Assembly (NCBI RefSeq): GCF_000317475.1 | Contig: NC_019729.1 | Span: forward strand, 124,001 to 188,000 | Reading direction: 5' to 3' | Length of the DNA stretch: 64,000 nt | From: Oscillatoria nigro-viridis PCC 7112 | GTDB lineage: Bacteria > Cyanobacteriota > Cyanobacteriia > Cyanobacteriales > Microcoleaceae | In this document: positions 17,357 to 27,856 of the stretch, one piece after another | Layout of the letters: every line of letters begins with the position of its first letter | Numbering within the stretch: the first letter of the stretch is position 1 | Notes under the pieces: model-generated | Databases searched by the model: none | Told to the model about the DNA's origin: nothing | What the model saw: only the letters and a program-made list of their open reading frames with translations | Translations under genes and position numbers: made by a program

Positions 17357-19932
17357 GTGCGATTCGTTCAGTCGAAACCGAGAAATTGGGGGATGACTGG
17401 CTTCTACAGGGTAATCCATGAGGATTGAGTTCGCACTTTAATCCCTTGTAGATGACAACTTCATAACCTTGCAGGTGAGCGTTAGTATCCTAGAAAACGA
17501 TAAGTCCTGCCCCTCAGACGTAGAGGTGAAAGCATATCTCCCACTGTAGAGACTAGCCATCAATCGGTGAAGCGGAGATAAAAGCGGAAAGAGCCACTAG
17601 CCTAAAAGTGGTATCCCGTGAGCAAGTTCCTACGGATAGCAAATGCGAAGTCACTGCCTGAATCACCGTTACGGCGAACCAGCGAAATAAGGCTTTATGC
17701 GCTGGTAGTCCCAAAAGGGCATTAGTACAGGGTGGTATGAGAATTTTGCCCGACATACCTACGTTACCCAAAAACTCGGTGAAGAGGTGACATCCTAACG
17801 GAACAGACCAATGGTTATGAGGAACGAAGTAACCCACCTGATTACTCTCGAAGAGGTCGAATACTTCGAGCAGTCAGCTAAGACGAAACATCTGGACTTC
17901 CAGGTAACAGGTGGTAGAGATTGAGTCAAAAGCCAACGCCTCACTGCAATGGTGAGGATATGCTAACGGACTTACGGTAATACGGATGGTATAGCTACAA
18001 GTAGCAATGAATATGTTATGAACACGGTAGAAAAACCGATGTATGAATGGAACGATATCAACTGGCGAAAGCTAGAGCGTAACGTTTTTAAATTGCAAAA
18101 GCGGATATATCAAGCGTCTAATCGTGGTGATGTCAAGCTAGTACGCAGACTCCAGAAACTGTTGATAAGTTCTTGGGCAGCAAAAGCATTATCGGTTCGT
18201 CGGGTAACACAAGATAATCAAGGAAAGAAGACGGCAGGCGTGGACGGTGTTAAATCGCTGACCCCAAAGCAACGTCTCGCACTGATAGATAAAATATCAT
18301 TGGGTTCAAAGGTTAAGCCAACACGCCGAGTTTGGATACCCAAACCAGGGACAGATGAGGAAAGACCGTTAGGCATACCGACAATGGAAGACCGAGCCTT
18401 GCAAGCGTTAGTCAAACTGGTGTTAGAACCAGAATGGGAAGCGCGATTTGAACCTAACTCATACGGGTTCAGACCAGGACGCTCGTGCCACGATGCAATA
18501 GGAGCAATATTCAGTGCGGTAAGTCAGAAATCAAAATATGTGCTGGATGCCGATATCAGTAAATGCTTCGACCGCATTAACCATGATGTACTTCTCTCAA
18601 AATTAAATACCTATCCTACCCTACGGAGACAAATCCGGGCTTGGTTAAAAGCTGGTGTTATGGATGGAAACAAGCTGTTCCCAACTGATGAAGGGACACC
18701 ACAGGGCGGGGTGATTTCACCTCTACTTGCCAATGTCGCCTTACATGGGATTGAGGAATTGATTATGGGTTTAGCCCCAAAATTCGAGATGAGAGACTCT
18801 CGTGGTCATACTTATGGATTACGAGACAAAATCAAATCGATTTCACTGATACGATATGCGGACGATTTCGTAGTTCTCCATGAGGATGTAGAAGTTGTGA
18901 AGCTGTGTAAGGTTGAGATAGAGAAGTGGTTAAGTGACATTGGGTTAGAATTAAAGCCGAGTAAAACAAGATTAGCCCACACCCTGAATAAACTAGATGA
19001 TGAAAAACCTGGATTTAACTTTCTAGGATTCAACATCAGGCAGTTTCCAGTAGGAAAACACAACTCAAGTAAGGGAACTAGAGGCACTTTATTGGGCTTT
19101 AAAACTATTATCAGCCCTAGCAAGGAAAGTCAGAAAAGGCACTACAGAAAAGTTGCGGAAGTAATAAATAAATCGCGTGGGTTAAACCAAGCGACTTTAA
19201 TAAAAAATCTCAATCCTATCATTAGGGGTTGGTGTAACTACTTCTCAACAGTCGTCAGCAAGAAAATATTTGATAGGCTGTGGCACTTAGTGGTTTGGAA
19301 GCTTCTCAAATGGGGTCGCCATCGTCATAGGAACAAGGGCAGAGGATGGACACGCCTTAAATACTTCAAAACCGTAGAAGGCAATAACTGGGTGTTCGCA
19401 ACCGGAGAGGGTAACAATCCTCTAAAGCTCATACAACATAGTTCCACTGAAATAAAGCGCTATGTAAAAGTAAAAGGGATGGCATCACCCTATGACGGTG
19501 ACTGGATATATTGGAGTTCAAGAATGGGAGTACACCCAGAAATACCCGTAAGAGTAGCCAAACTACTCAAGCGACAAAAAGGGAAATGCGCTCACTGCGA
19601 TAACTACTTCAAAGATGGAGATTCGATAGAGGTTGACCACATCGCCCCCAAATCGAAAGGTGGAAAGGAATCGTATGATAATTGGCAGCTACTCCATCGA
19701 CATTGCCACGACACAAAGACTGCCAATGATGGCAGTCTTGGTAACAAATCTAGCTGCAAAAGTGCTAAACCTAAGCCACCAGTGGAACCAAGCCTTTGGG
19801 CTTGGGAAAACGATATGTTGGTAATGACGTACTGATGACAACAGCCGTTTTATTGAGGAGCGGAATGATGGGAAACTATCACGTTCCGTTTTGGAGAGCA
19901 GTGGAGGAGGCGACTCCTTCACTGACTTTAAT
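17357..19932 (+). mobile_element. Group II intron with RT-maturase
   Basis: The 5' end is GTGCGATTCG, matching the GUGYG consensus. Near the 3' end, a domain V-like hairpin begins at GAGCGGAATGATGGGAAAC and pairs with ATCACGTTCCG. Domain VI follows (CAGTGGAGGAG/CTCCTTCACTG) with a candidate branch A eight bases from the end and a 3' AT (AY rule). The exon end GCATA is complementary to TATGC at 17696-17700, a candidate EBS1; a second TATGCT lies at 17959-17964. Splicing exactly at these ends restores the host reading frame. Length 2576 bp. The domain I fold was not modelled. Confidence 0.9.
18018..19835 (+). CDS. ltrA: Group II intron reverse transcriptase/maturase with HNH endonuclease
   Basis: 605 residues with the full intron-encoded-protein build. 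The RT domain covers about residues 50-340 (GIPTMEDRALQALVKLVLEP, YGFRPGRSCHDA, GTPQGGVISPLLANVAL, and the catalytic IRYADDF with YADD at 280-283). The maturase X domain covers about 380-470 (LIRGWCNYFS-like segment). The C-terminal HNH domain covers about 520-570 (CAHC, VDHIAPKSKGG, LLHRHCHD). It lies in intron domain IV and should assist splicing and mobility by target-primed reverse transcription. No frameshift or missing catalytic residue was seen, so the intron may be active. Confidence 0.95.
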   Translation: MNTVEKPMYEWNDINWRKLERNVFKLQKRIYQASNRGDVKLVRRLQKLLISSWAAKALSVRRVTQDNQGKKTAGVDGVKSLTPKQRLALIDKISLGSKVKPTRRVWIPKPGTDEERPLGIPTMEDRALQALVKLVLEPEWEARFEPNSYGFRPGRSCHDAIGAIFSAVSQKSKYVLDADISKCFDRINHDVLLSKLNTYPTLRRQIRAWLKAGVMDGNKLFPTDEGTPQGGVISPLLANVALHGIEELIMGLAPKFEMRDSRGHTYGLRDKIKSISLIRYADDFVVLHEDVEVVKLCKVEIEKWLSDIGLELKPSKTRLAHTLNKLDDEKPGFNFLGFNIRQFPVGKHNSSKGTRGTLLGFKTIISPSKESQKRHYRKVAEVINKSRGLNQATLIKNLNPIIRGWCNYFSTVVSKKIFDRLWHLVVWKLLKWGRHRHRNKGRGWTRLKYFKTVEGNNWVFATGEGNNPLKLIQHSSTEIKRYVKVKGMASPYDGDWIYWSSRMGVHPEIPVRVAKLLKRQKGKCAHCDNYFKDGDSIEVDHIAPKSKGGKESYDNWQLLHRHCHDTKTANDGSLGNKSSCKSAKPKPPVEPSLWAWENDMLVMTY

Positions 19933-22906
19933 CATAACATTAATTGGTTACGACAAGAAGAAATTACTTGCTAGATGCAATCTCGATACTAGCGAAGTTA
20001 AAACTATTGGTGATACCGGATTTCCTGGTATTGGCAGTATGGAATTTGTTAGCAATGTCCTGTATGGCGTTACGGGCAGCTTTTTTAACTTGGGAAAAGA
20101 CGGTCAATTAATCCGCATTAATACCAAGACAGGTAAAGGCACATTAGTGGCTCAAACCATGCCTAGCGGTCGTTGGGCAGGAATTGCGGTTTATCAACCA
20201 GCAGCAGAAGCGATCGCAACCATCACTTCAAAAGTTAACACTGAAGGTACACAAGCTGCACAAACAACTACTACAACTCGTGAGGAAACTATGCAACTGT
20301 TAACGATTGATACCAAAGAAAACTGTTACGTTATCAATACTGCTCAGATGAATGACTTGCAACAAAATGTTGCTAAGTCTCTGACATTAGACAAAGGAAC
20401 TTTTGACATCCAAATTACCAGCGGTAGCTACAGTTATAGTGCAGACAATACCGTCGGTGAGCCTTTTGTTTTTCTCTGGATTTATGGACTTGATGGCAGT
20501 ACCTTTATCAACACAAAGACAGGTGTTGAGACAGGTGGAACTTGGGCAACTTTAAACGGCTATAACGACAAATTGCAGTTAGACATCAAAGAAAAAGCTG
20601 TAGTCTGTGCTTTATTCTTTGATACCTATAGTGGTGATAATCAAGGACAAGTGACTGTTTCAATCACTGGCAATCAACAGTTTAATCCCCAAACTTTAAC
20701 CGTTGATAGCAAGGAAAACTGCTATTCGCTGGATGGCAATTATCTCTCCACTCTTAAAAAAGCCAATGCTAATTCTATCGAGTTAGCCCCAGGGAACTAT
20801 CGCGTCAAGATTCGGGAAAGCAATGCCACCTATGGAGCAGAAGCAAAAAATTTCCAATTAGAACCTTGGGCGTTACTGTTGATTCAAGGGGGAAAATTTA
20901 TCTCCAAGTTGACAGGAATTGAACTTAGCGAAAGTTGGTGTTCCTTAAATGGCTTCAAAGATGACGTTATTTTTGAAGTCAAACAAAAAACCACCCTCTC
21001 CGGCTTCTTTTTTGATACATACATAGAAGATAACGAAGGGCAAGTTGTTTTAGAAATCAACAACATCAGCGATCTAGAAGTAGCCGAAGAATATGCACAG
21101 TCATCACTACCACCTGGTACGGGCAGCGGCGAAAGCAGTGTTAGTGTAGTGGGTGGTGGTAGCACAACTAGCTCTGGTGGTACAGGAGTTACGACTGGTG
21201 GCACAACTAGCTCTGGTGGTACAGGAGTTACGACTGGTGGCACAGGAGTTACGACTGGTGGTACAACTAGCTCTAGTAGTACAGGAGTTACGACTGGTGG
21301 TACAGGAGTTACGACTGGTGGTACAACTAGCTCTGGTAGTACATCAGTTACGACTGGTGGTACAACTAGCTCTGGCCCTGACAATATCAATATTGGCAGT
21401 GGATTTAACTTCAGTTTTGACCAAGATCAGATGGAACAAATGTGGCAGCAAATGGCAGCCCAAATCAATAGTTCCATCACAGTAACAGGCGATCCGAACG
21501 AGAAAAAAGAAGCTTATTGGGACAATTTGGAAAAATGGCTGCTTAAAGGCTATCAAACTCAAGCTAAAGACTTAGGGATGAAGGTAGCACGGCTGGAGTT
21601 TATGCTTAAGACTCTTACCCAACAAATGGAAGTTAGTTTTAATCAGAATTTCCACAATTGGTCGGGGTACTTCAACAAAAATCTCAATGACTTATTTATT
21701 TCCCGAATTCCCCGCATTGTTAGTGAGCAGGTGAATTTAAGAATCTCTGAACAAACCCAAGAGATTAAAAACTTAGTGCTGCAACAAATGCAAACCGAAC
21801 TCAATGAGCGTGTTGAGTCCGTCGTTAATCTCAAAGTGTCTAATCAGACTCAAGAAGTTAAGAACCTCGTAGTTCAGCAAATGCAAACTGAACTTGAGCA
21901 ACGGATTGACAATGTAGTTAACATCAAAATTGCCAATCAGTCTACAGAGATTAATACCCAGGTAATTAATCAAATGTCGGCTGATATTGATGAGCGCATT
22001 AGTAACTCCGTTAATGTCCAAATCGCAAATCAATCTCAAGAGATCACTAATCAGGTAATTCAGCAACTCCAACATACTATCGATCAGCGTGTTGAGAATG
22101 TGGTGAGCATCAAGATTTCCGATCAAACCCAGAATGTGAAGAATCTGGTGATTCAGCAAATGCAAACTTACATCGATCAACGCATCGATAATGTCGTGAA
22201 CCTCAAAGTGTCTAATCTATCTCAAGATATTAACACTCAAATTGTTCAGCAAATTCAACACGACATAGATCAGCGGATTAATGCCGTAGTTAATCTCAGA
22301 ATTGCTGACCAAAGCCAAAACATTAAAAATTTGGTCATTCAGCAGATTGAAGCTAACATGGATCAACGCATCAATACGGTGGTTAATCAATCTAGCAATC
22401 ACAACGTGCAGTTAGTGACTACTAATATTGTCAACGATCTTGACAATCGCATTAATACTAGCTTGGATAACAAGATTCTCAACTTCCGTAATGATGTCTC
22501 TGCTATCGTCAATAATGAGCTGAACCAAAACTTCACGCAGAACCTCAAAAATACGATTTTTGCAGAATTGAAACAGCAACAATTCTACCTGGATATGAAC
22601 TTGATCAAGGCAGAAGTTGAGAACTTCTACTCTAATCTGGCACAGTTTGAGAATCAGTTCTATTTACGAATTGAACAAGGGGACACTCAACTGTATAACT
22701 GGACGCTGGAACAACTTATTGCTCTCCAAGGTTGCTTAACAGATCGTCAGGCTTTAGTGGAGCTCTTTGAATCTTTCGCCAATAAACTCAAAGACGAATT
22801 AGAGAATGCTGAATGCGTTCGTCCCGATCGTTTTGGTTCTTGGGTAAGAACAGATATGCGGTCACAATTTCAACCTTCGCAATCTCCGGGATTACCACAA
22901 GGTTAA
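19933..22906 (+). CDS. Propeller/repeat protein, exon 2
   Basis: Continues exon 1 in frame (TA|C, then ITLIGYDKKKLLARCNL). Order in the spliced 1140-residue protein: end of the propeller to about residue 230, then two related ~125-residue domains at about 269-398 and 400-525 (LTIDTKENCYVI and LTVDSKENCYSL). A Thr/Ser/Gly linker follows at about 556-632. Next come seven tandem 31-residue repeats at 750-966 (VNLKVSNQTQEVKNLVVQQM type), probably an elongated coiled coil. The C-terminal helical region ends the protein. It looks like a large structural or surface protein. No family is recognised, and there is no clear signal peptide. Confidence 0.75.
21150..21375. repeat. Thr/Ser/Gly-coding tandem repeats
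   Basis: Imperfect 21-36 bp units with ACAGGAGTTACGACTGGTGG encode GVTTGGTTSSGGT-type linker sequence. This is low-complexity protein linker DNA with likely copy-number variation. Confidence 0.85.
21731..22381. repeat. Seven tandem 93-bp units (31-residue protein repeats)
   Basis: Seven consecutive 31-codon units without gaps. The conserved pattern is V-N-x-K/R-I, then Q-T/S-Q-E/N-I/V, N-L-V-I-Q-Q-M/I-Q, and D/E-Q-R-I/V. Units have diverged at DNA level, so the array is old rather than a recent expansion. Confidence 0.9.
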
Positions 22907-22931
22907 TCCGTAGGTAGACATATATCTTGGG

Positions 22932-22993
22932 TGTCCGAAGAAAGGAACGAAGCCATCCCAAACTGCAAGCGAATTCGTTCCTCTATTCGGACA
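22932..22993 (+). terminator. Long imperfect hairpin after the repeat-protein gene
   Basis: TGTCCGAA pairs with TTCGGACA and, inside, GGAACGAA pairs with TTCGTTCC, with GAAA/TCTA as an internal loop. It lies 26 bp after the stop codon. There is no clear U-run, so it may stabilise the mRNA end rather than terminate transcription. Confidence 0.5.
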
Positions 22994-23046
22994 TGACGGT
23001 ATTGATTTACGTTCACCGCCCAGTGCTAAAAAAGCTTAATAAATCT

Positions 23047-23080
23047 AGGGTTCCAGGTAGGTCACCGGGAACCCTAATTT
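23047..23080 (+). terminator. Candidate terminator hairpin
   Basis: AGGGTTCC (23047-23054) pairs with GGAACCCT (23068-23075), followed by AATTT. Confidence 0.45.
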
Positions 23081-23160
23081 ATATGGCATGGGGAATCGGG
23101 CATCGGGAATCGGGCATCGGCCAAAGAGGGCATCGGGAATTGCGAATTGGTAACTAATGA

Positions 23161-23216
23161 CAACAGTCAACAGTCAACCGTTAACAGTCAACAGTCAACA
23201 GTCAACAGTCAACAGA
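23161..23216. repeat. Heptanucleotide repeat, about eight units
   Basis: CAACAGT repeated eight times with minor variants, ending just before the DMT transporter start. Preceded by GGGCATCGGGAATC-type short repeats. Confidence 0.85.
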
Positions 23217-23220
23217 TTTT

Positions 23221-24096
23221 ATGGGTGAAATTGCCGCTTTAGGCGCTGCATTTGTCTGGGCTCTATCTTCAACTATCTGGCAGCGAGTGGAACACCAATT
23301 CCCGGCAGTGGTGCTAAACTTGCTCAAAGGCGCGATCGCCCTTTTCCTGATCCTTGCCACTGTACTAATTTTAGGCAAACCCTTACCCGCAATCAACCCT
23401 AATATTTTAGCAGTGCTGCTCATCAGCGGCGGCTTAGGAATTGGCATCGGAGACACCACTTTCTTTATCGTATTAAAATATTTAGGCGCGAGGCGAACGC
23501 TGCTTTTAGAAACCCTATCTCCCCCTTTAACAGCTTTATTGGGCTTAATATTTTTGCAAGAAAACTTATCGCCCATTGCTTGTACTGGCATTCTTTTAAC
23601 AATCGGCGGCGTAGCGTGGGTAATTGCAGAACGAACAGCCGAAACAATCTTACCATCAAAACATCTGTGGCAGGGATTAGGGATTAGTTTATTAGGACAA
23701 ATAGCCAACGCCGCTGGAGCTATTTTATCCCGCGCCGCCTTCACTCAAATAGATATTGATCCCCTGTGGACAGTAGCCTTGCGTTTGAGCGGCGGCATGG
23801 CAGTCATGCTCTGCTTTTTGAAACCAACAAATCTTGACAGTTTCCAACAATTAAAAGCGCCAAAACTATTAGGTGCAATAATTCTAGCAGCTTTTTTAGG
23901 AACCTATCTCGGAATTTTCCTGCAACAGATTTCGCTGAAATATGCACCCGCAGCAATCGCTCAAGCACTCATTTCTACCAGTCCCCTGTTTATACTGCCT
24001 TTAGCGGTGCTGGCGGGCGAAAAAGTGAGCATTCGGGCTGTTTTGGGGGTAGTTGGTGCGATCGGCGGAATCGCCTTATTATTGGGTTTGAAGTGA
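23221..24096 (+). CDS. EamA/DMT family transporter
   Basis: 291 residues with about ten hydrophobic helices arranged as two EamA repeats (about residues 1-135 and 150-291). Typical short motifs appear, such as GDTTFFIVLKYLGA and APAAIAQALISTSPLFILP near the ends of the two repeats. Likely an inner-membrane metabolite or drug exporter; the substrate cannot be inferred. The start is close to the heptamer repeat, with no obvious Shine-Dalgarno sequence. Confidence 0.85.
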   Translation: MGEIAALGAAFVWALSSTIWQRVEHQFPAVVLNLLKGAIALFLILATVLILGKPLPAINPNILAVLLISGGLGIGIGDTTFFIVLKYLGARRTLLLETLSPPLTALLGLIFLQENLSPIACTGILLTIGGVAWVIAERTAETILPSKHLWQGLGISLLGQIANAAGAILSRAAFTQIDIDPLWTVALRLSGGMAVMLCFLKPTNLDSFQQLKAPKLLGAIILAAFLGTYLGIFLQQISLKYAPAAIAQALISTSPLFILPLAVLAGEKVSIRAVLGVVGAIGGIALLLGLK

Positions 24097-24199
24097 TGAG
24101 ATGCGAGACAGAAGTATTGGGGCTTGCTAAAAAATCAAAAAATAGGCTGTTTCGTACTTAGGATCGCGAATTAAATAACTTACAATTTTAATTGTTATT

Positions 24200-24254
24200 G
24201 TGGGATAGGCTCTTATAGCCCGTTCAAAAAGGACGGGCGGGACGCCCATCCCAC
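24200..24254. repeat. GTGGGAT...ATCCCAC palindromic repeat
   Basis: GTGGGAT (24200-24206) pairs with ATCCCAC (24248-24254), and inside CCCGT pairs with ACGGG. Same family as the repeat inside the membrane gene at 4027-4053. It lies downstream of the DMT transporter. Confidence 0.65.
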
Positions 24255-24286
24255 TTTCAAGAGTGGAAGTTATTTAATTCTCATTC

Positions 24287-25673
24287 CTTAGTGTGCTTAA
24301 ATATTAGTTTAAGTAGCCAAAAACGGGTCTTCCATACTTAGTAAGCTGTTCGACATCTAAACAGCATTAACCAAGTTACCTTTATTTTTTATTTTTCGGT
24401 TCCATTTCATAATTAGTCCTCCTTCGTTTAAAAGTTTATGTAACAGTGATTCTAGTTTTTCAATGGATTCAAATAATCTATTAGCAACATATTCCTTGGC
24501 AGAATGCCATACTAATTCAACTAGGTTATAGTCAGGGCTATATTTGGGCAAAAACTCTATGATTAGATTCGGCATTTCTGACGCTATTTTCTGCAAAGTC
24601 TCGGCTTTTTTATGAAAACTAGCGTTGTCCAAAATTATCACAAACTTACAGCCCTTATCTTTAAAGTCTTCGGCTAAATTTCCTTGCAATATCCACTCGG
24701 CTTTTAAATCTTCATAAAAATTTTTTAGCACTGCATAAAAATTAGCAGAATTCCCAGATGGAATAAAATCTACCCATCTTTTTTATCTGAATATCTCACT
24801 CCACCCATGACATTAATACGACCTTTTCGTCGCTCTCCTCTTTTTTACTTCGAGTCCCTTTTTTACACCAGTTCTTCCTTCTGATTACTCTTAAACTAAA
24901 TCCACTCTCGTCCCAAAACCATACCTGTAAAAGGTTAGGAGATTCTTTTCTATTTTTAGATATTCAGCTAATTTATCTTTAAATAAACCCCTCTCTACGG
25001 TATCTTGTTTATCCTCTAAGCTATATTTTGCCCAAAGGTAAACATACTTTTTTGACTTTAAAATCCTCCTTACTTGAGTGCTACTCAGTTCAATTCCTGT
25101 CTTTTTTCCTAAATATATGGCAAGTCTAGCTGTTGTCCATCTCCCGAATTCATAGCCATATTTCTCAGGTTCTACTTCAATTGTCTCTAGAAGTAAATCA
25201 ATGTATTCTTCTGTGGCTTTTCGGTAGTTACCCTTCATCCTATCATCTTTAAAACTGTCTAAATTCTCAGGATCACCATGAATACTCCAATAAGCAACTT
25301 TTCTTAGAGAACATCCAATTAGTTCAGCAGTTTGAGCTTGTGTATTTCCGTTATTTAGTAACAAAAAATTAAGGCTCTTTGCCGAATATCTGGATGCTCA
25401 TGCTCTTTTAATACTTGTTGAAGATTTTCCTTTGTTTCGGAACTTAGAAAGTTTTTAGCAGGCATTCACTTTTTCTGAATATCATTATGTTATATTATAC
25501 CAATATGCGTTTTAAATGCACAACAGCTTATGCTCAAATATTACTGGAAGTAGCCACCAACTAAAATACGTCTGAATTGACTGAAAAACCGCCTCTATTT
25601 AAGTTAAATATTGCTAAAAAATATTGCCCCGCAAGGATTTGAGGCATTTCTTGAGAAAAATTAGCACACTAAG
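24287..25673 (-). mobile_element. Degenerate IS630-type insertion sequence
   Basis: An 11-bp inverted pair, CTTAGTGTGCT at 24287-24297 and AGCACACTAAG at 25663-25673, brackets a broken transposase gene. The ends are a proposal. The inner 13 bp also agree loosely (TAA after the core). Confidence 0.55.
24357..25465 (-). pseudogene. IS630-family transposase, frameshifted
   Basis: Read on the minus strand, an ATG at 25465 opens MPAKNFLSSETKENL and stops after about 38 codons (FCY stop). The frame resumes as an HTH-like N-terminal half (TQAQTAELIGCSLRKVAYW, at 25364-24891). After further shifts near 24730-24890 it ends with the DDE part (ILDNASFHKKAETL and NLVELVWHSAKEY, at 24731-24357). At least two frame breaks make it non-functional. 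Confidence 0.85.
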
Positions 25674-25685
25674 TACGGCAGACCC

Positions 25686-26090
25686 AACAATTGGGAGGCA
25701 GTCAACATTGCCAAAAATATAACTAACGTGATAACTAACGTGGCGATGGATGTAGGGCTAATTCTAGGAGTGGTTTCAGTTGCAATGGATATCCATGCAG
25801 TCAAAAACGAACGAGAATTAGCTCAGGAACTGGTTGAAGCTCGTGGCGAGAGAATGAGTCAGTTTATTGCCATTGCCAAAGACCTCGAAACTCAGATAGA
25901 ATAAAAAATCCGACAAGTTAAAATAAAACTATCCAGAGAAATTGAGAACCAAATTGCAGCCGATCGCCAAAAGGAAAAGGAAGTGATTTATGCTTCTAAT
26001 ACTTGGGTAAAACAATTGGCAGAAATCCGTAATAATTTTGACCTGATTATCCAGTACATCACGAAGGCAACAGCTAATCCGAATACTTGA
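25686..26090 (+). pseudogene. 3' remnant of a larger gene, possibly dynamin-like GTPase
   Basis: A continuous frame of 134 codons without a start, from NWEAVNIAKNITNVI to ITKATANPNT, broken by one TAA at about 25902. It looks like the helical C-terminus of a larger protein, perhaps a LeoA/dynamin-like GTPase (WxAVxIAKNIxNV pattern), but that match is from memory and weak. It starts just outside the inverted repeat of the decayed IS630 element, so IS insertion may have removed the 5' part. Confidence 0.5.
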
Positions 26091-26218
26091 ATCTGAGAAA
26101 GCGCGATCGCCCGCGACATCCCAACTTGTCAAAAAGCGCGATCGTGCGATCGGATATAACCGCAAACAACACGGCGATGGAGGAAACGGCACTGCCGTTT
26201 CCTGATTTCTGGCTACGC

Positions 26219-27856
26219 TTACAAATTGCAACTCATATCCCCAGATAATTGACTGAAACGCGCATTTTCCCGATAGTCTACCGGACAGTCAATCACGCAA
26301 GGGACATCTTGAGCCAGGGCTTCTTTCAGAATCGGAATTAAATCCGTTGCAGATTCCACTCGATAGCCTTTTAAACCCATACTTTCCGCAAATTTTACAA
26401 AGTCGGGATTGCCAAATTTGACGAAATCGGAATGACCAAAATAATCTTGCTGCTTCCATTCAATTAACCCGTAACCGCCGTCATTAAATATCAGCGTTAC
26501 AAAATTAGTACCGACTCGCAAAGCAGTTTCTAACTCTTGGCAATTCATCATAAAACCACCGTCTCCGGTGGCTGCTACTACTTTGCGATCGGGATAAACG
26601 AGTTTTGCAGCTACCGCACCCGGAATCGCAATTCCCATCGCGGCAAAGCCGTTGGAAATCAAACAGGTATTCGGGCGATCGCAATGATAGTGCCGCGCGA
26701 TCCACATTTTGTGAGCTCCCACATCAGATATAAGAATATCTTCCGGGTCCAGAACTTGCCGCAAATCGTAAATGAGTTTTTGTGGCTTGATCGGGAAACC
26801 GTCGTCGGCTGCATATTGTTCGTACCCAGCGCGAATATCCGCCCGCAATTGCTTAGCAAAAGGGTCTACTTTCTCCATGCGATCGGCACGCTGCAAAATT
26901 TCATTGAGGGAATCAGAAATATCCCCCACAACTTCTATAAGAGGAATATAACTGCTGTCAATTTCTGCTGGCAAAGATCCAATGTGAATAATCGGAATTT
27001 TTCCTTCTGGATTCCACTTCTTCGGAGAATATTCTATCAAATCGTAGCCAACAGCAATCACTAAATCCGTTTCTTCAAAAGCACAACTAATGTAATCCCG
27101 TTTTTGCAATCCCGTCGTCCACAGTGCCAAAGGATGAGTGTAAGGAATTACACCTTTACCCATGAAAGTATTAGCTACAGGAATATTCAATCGAGTAGCA
27201 AATTGTGTCAAAGCATCGCTGCCGTTAGCGCGGATCGCGCCGTTTCCTACTAAAAGCAGAGGACTTTTTGCCTTGGAAATTGCCACAGCGGCTTTATTCA
27301 AGCTTTGGTAAGCGCCAAAAGTTTTTTCGCGGTTGTCTTTAGTGAGCGGCTGTCCTTCAGCAGGCATGGCTGCGATGTTTTCAGGTAAGTCAATATGAAC
27401 TGCTCCCGGCTTTTCACTTTGAGCTACTTTAAAGGCTTTGCGGACAATTTCTGCCGTCGTGCTGGGGCGCACAATTTGAGCATTCCACTTAGTAACTGGC
27501 GCAAACATGGCGACCAAATCTAAATATTGGTGCGATTCTATGTGCATCCTGTCTGTGCCGACTTGTCCGGTAATTGCTATTAAAGGAGCGCCGTCTAAGT
27601 TGGCGTCAGCAACTCCTGTCATTAAGTTAGTTGCGCCAGGGCCCAAAGTGGACAAGCAAACGCCGGCTTTGCCGGTGAGACGACCGTAAACGTCTGCCAT
27701 GAAAGCGGCGCCTTGTTCGTGGCGAGTAGTAATAAATTTAATTGAAGAGTTTCTCAGGGCTTCTAGAACTTCTAAATTTTCTTCTCCGGGAAGTCCGAAG
27801 ACGTATTCTACGCCTTCATTTTCTAAACATTTTACCAATAGTTGAGCTGTGTTCAT
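26219..27856 (-). CDS. 2-oxoglutarate decarboxylase (acetolactate synthase-like ThDP enzyme)
   Basis: 545 residues of the acetolactate synthase superfamily. The cofactor-activating Glu is in TTRHEQGAAFMADVYG (about residue 49). The ThDP/Mg motif is GDGGFMMNCQELETALRVGTNF, ending in NDGGYG (about 433-465). By sequence alone it would be called acetolactate synthase. Its place 148 bp downstream of a succinic semialdehyde dehydrogenase matches the pair shown in Synechococcus PCC 7002 (A2770/A2771, Zhang and Bryant 2011), where it converts 2-oxoglutarate to succinic semialdehyde and CO2. I therefore prefer 2-oxoglutarate decarboxylase; a true acetolactate synthase is the alternative. Confidence 0.8.
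   Translation of the reverse strand: MNTAQLLVKCLENEGVEYVFGLPGEENLEVLEALRNSSIKFITTRHEQGAAFMADVYGRLTGKAGVCLSTLGPGATNLMTGVADANLDGAPLIAITGQVGTDRMHIESHQYLDLVAMFAPVTKWNAQIVRPSTTAEIVRKAFKVAQSEKPGAVHIDLPENIAAMPAEGQPLTKDNREKTFGAYQSLNKAAVAISKAKSPLLLVGNGAIRANGSDALTQFATRLNIPVANTFMGKGVIPYTHPLALWTTGLQKRDYISCAFEETDLVIAVGYDLIEYSPKKWNPEGKIPIIHIGSLPAEIDSSYIPLIEVVGDISDSLNEILQRADRMEKVDPFAKQLRADIRAGYEQYAADDGFPIKPQKLIYDLRQVLDPEDILISDVGAHKMWIARHYHCDRPNTCLISNGFAAMGIAIPGAVAAKLVYPDRKVVAATGDGGFMMNCQELETALRVGTNFVTLIFNDGGYGLIEWKQQDYFGHSDFVKFGNPDFVKFAESMGLKGYRVESATDLIPILKEALAQDVPCVIDCPVDYRENARFSQLSGDMSCNL

Noticed and set aside
20884..21390. Minus-strand frame with VVPPVVTPV repeats
   Set aside because: The repeats are the complement of the Thr/Ser/Gly linker in the plus-strand gene.
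21731..22381. Possible CRISPR array because of regular repeats
   Set aside because: The units are 93 bp, contiguous without spacers, in frame and encode protein repeats.
26219..27856. Plain acetolactate synthase of branched-chain amino acid synthesis
   Set aside because: Pairing with succinic semialdehyde dehydrogenase and lack of a regulatory subunit gene favour 2-oxoglutarate decarboxylase, although motif reading alone cannot exclude it.
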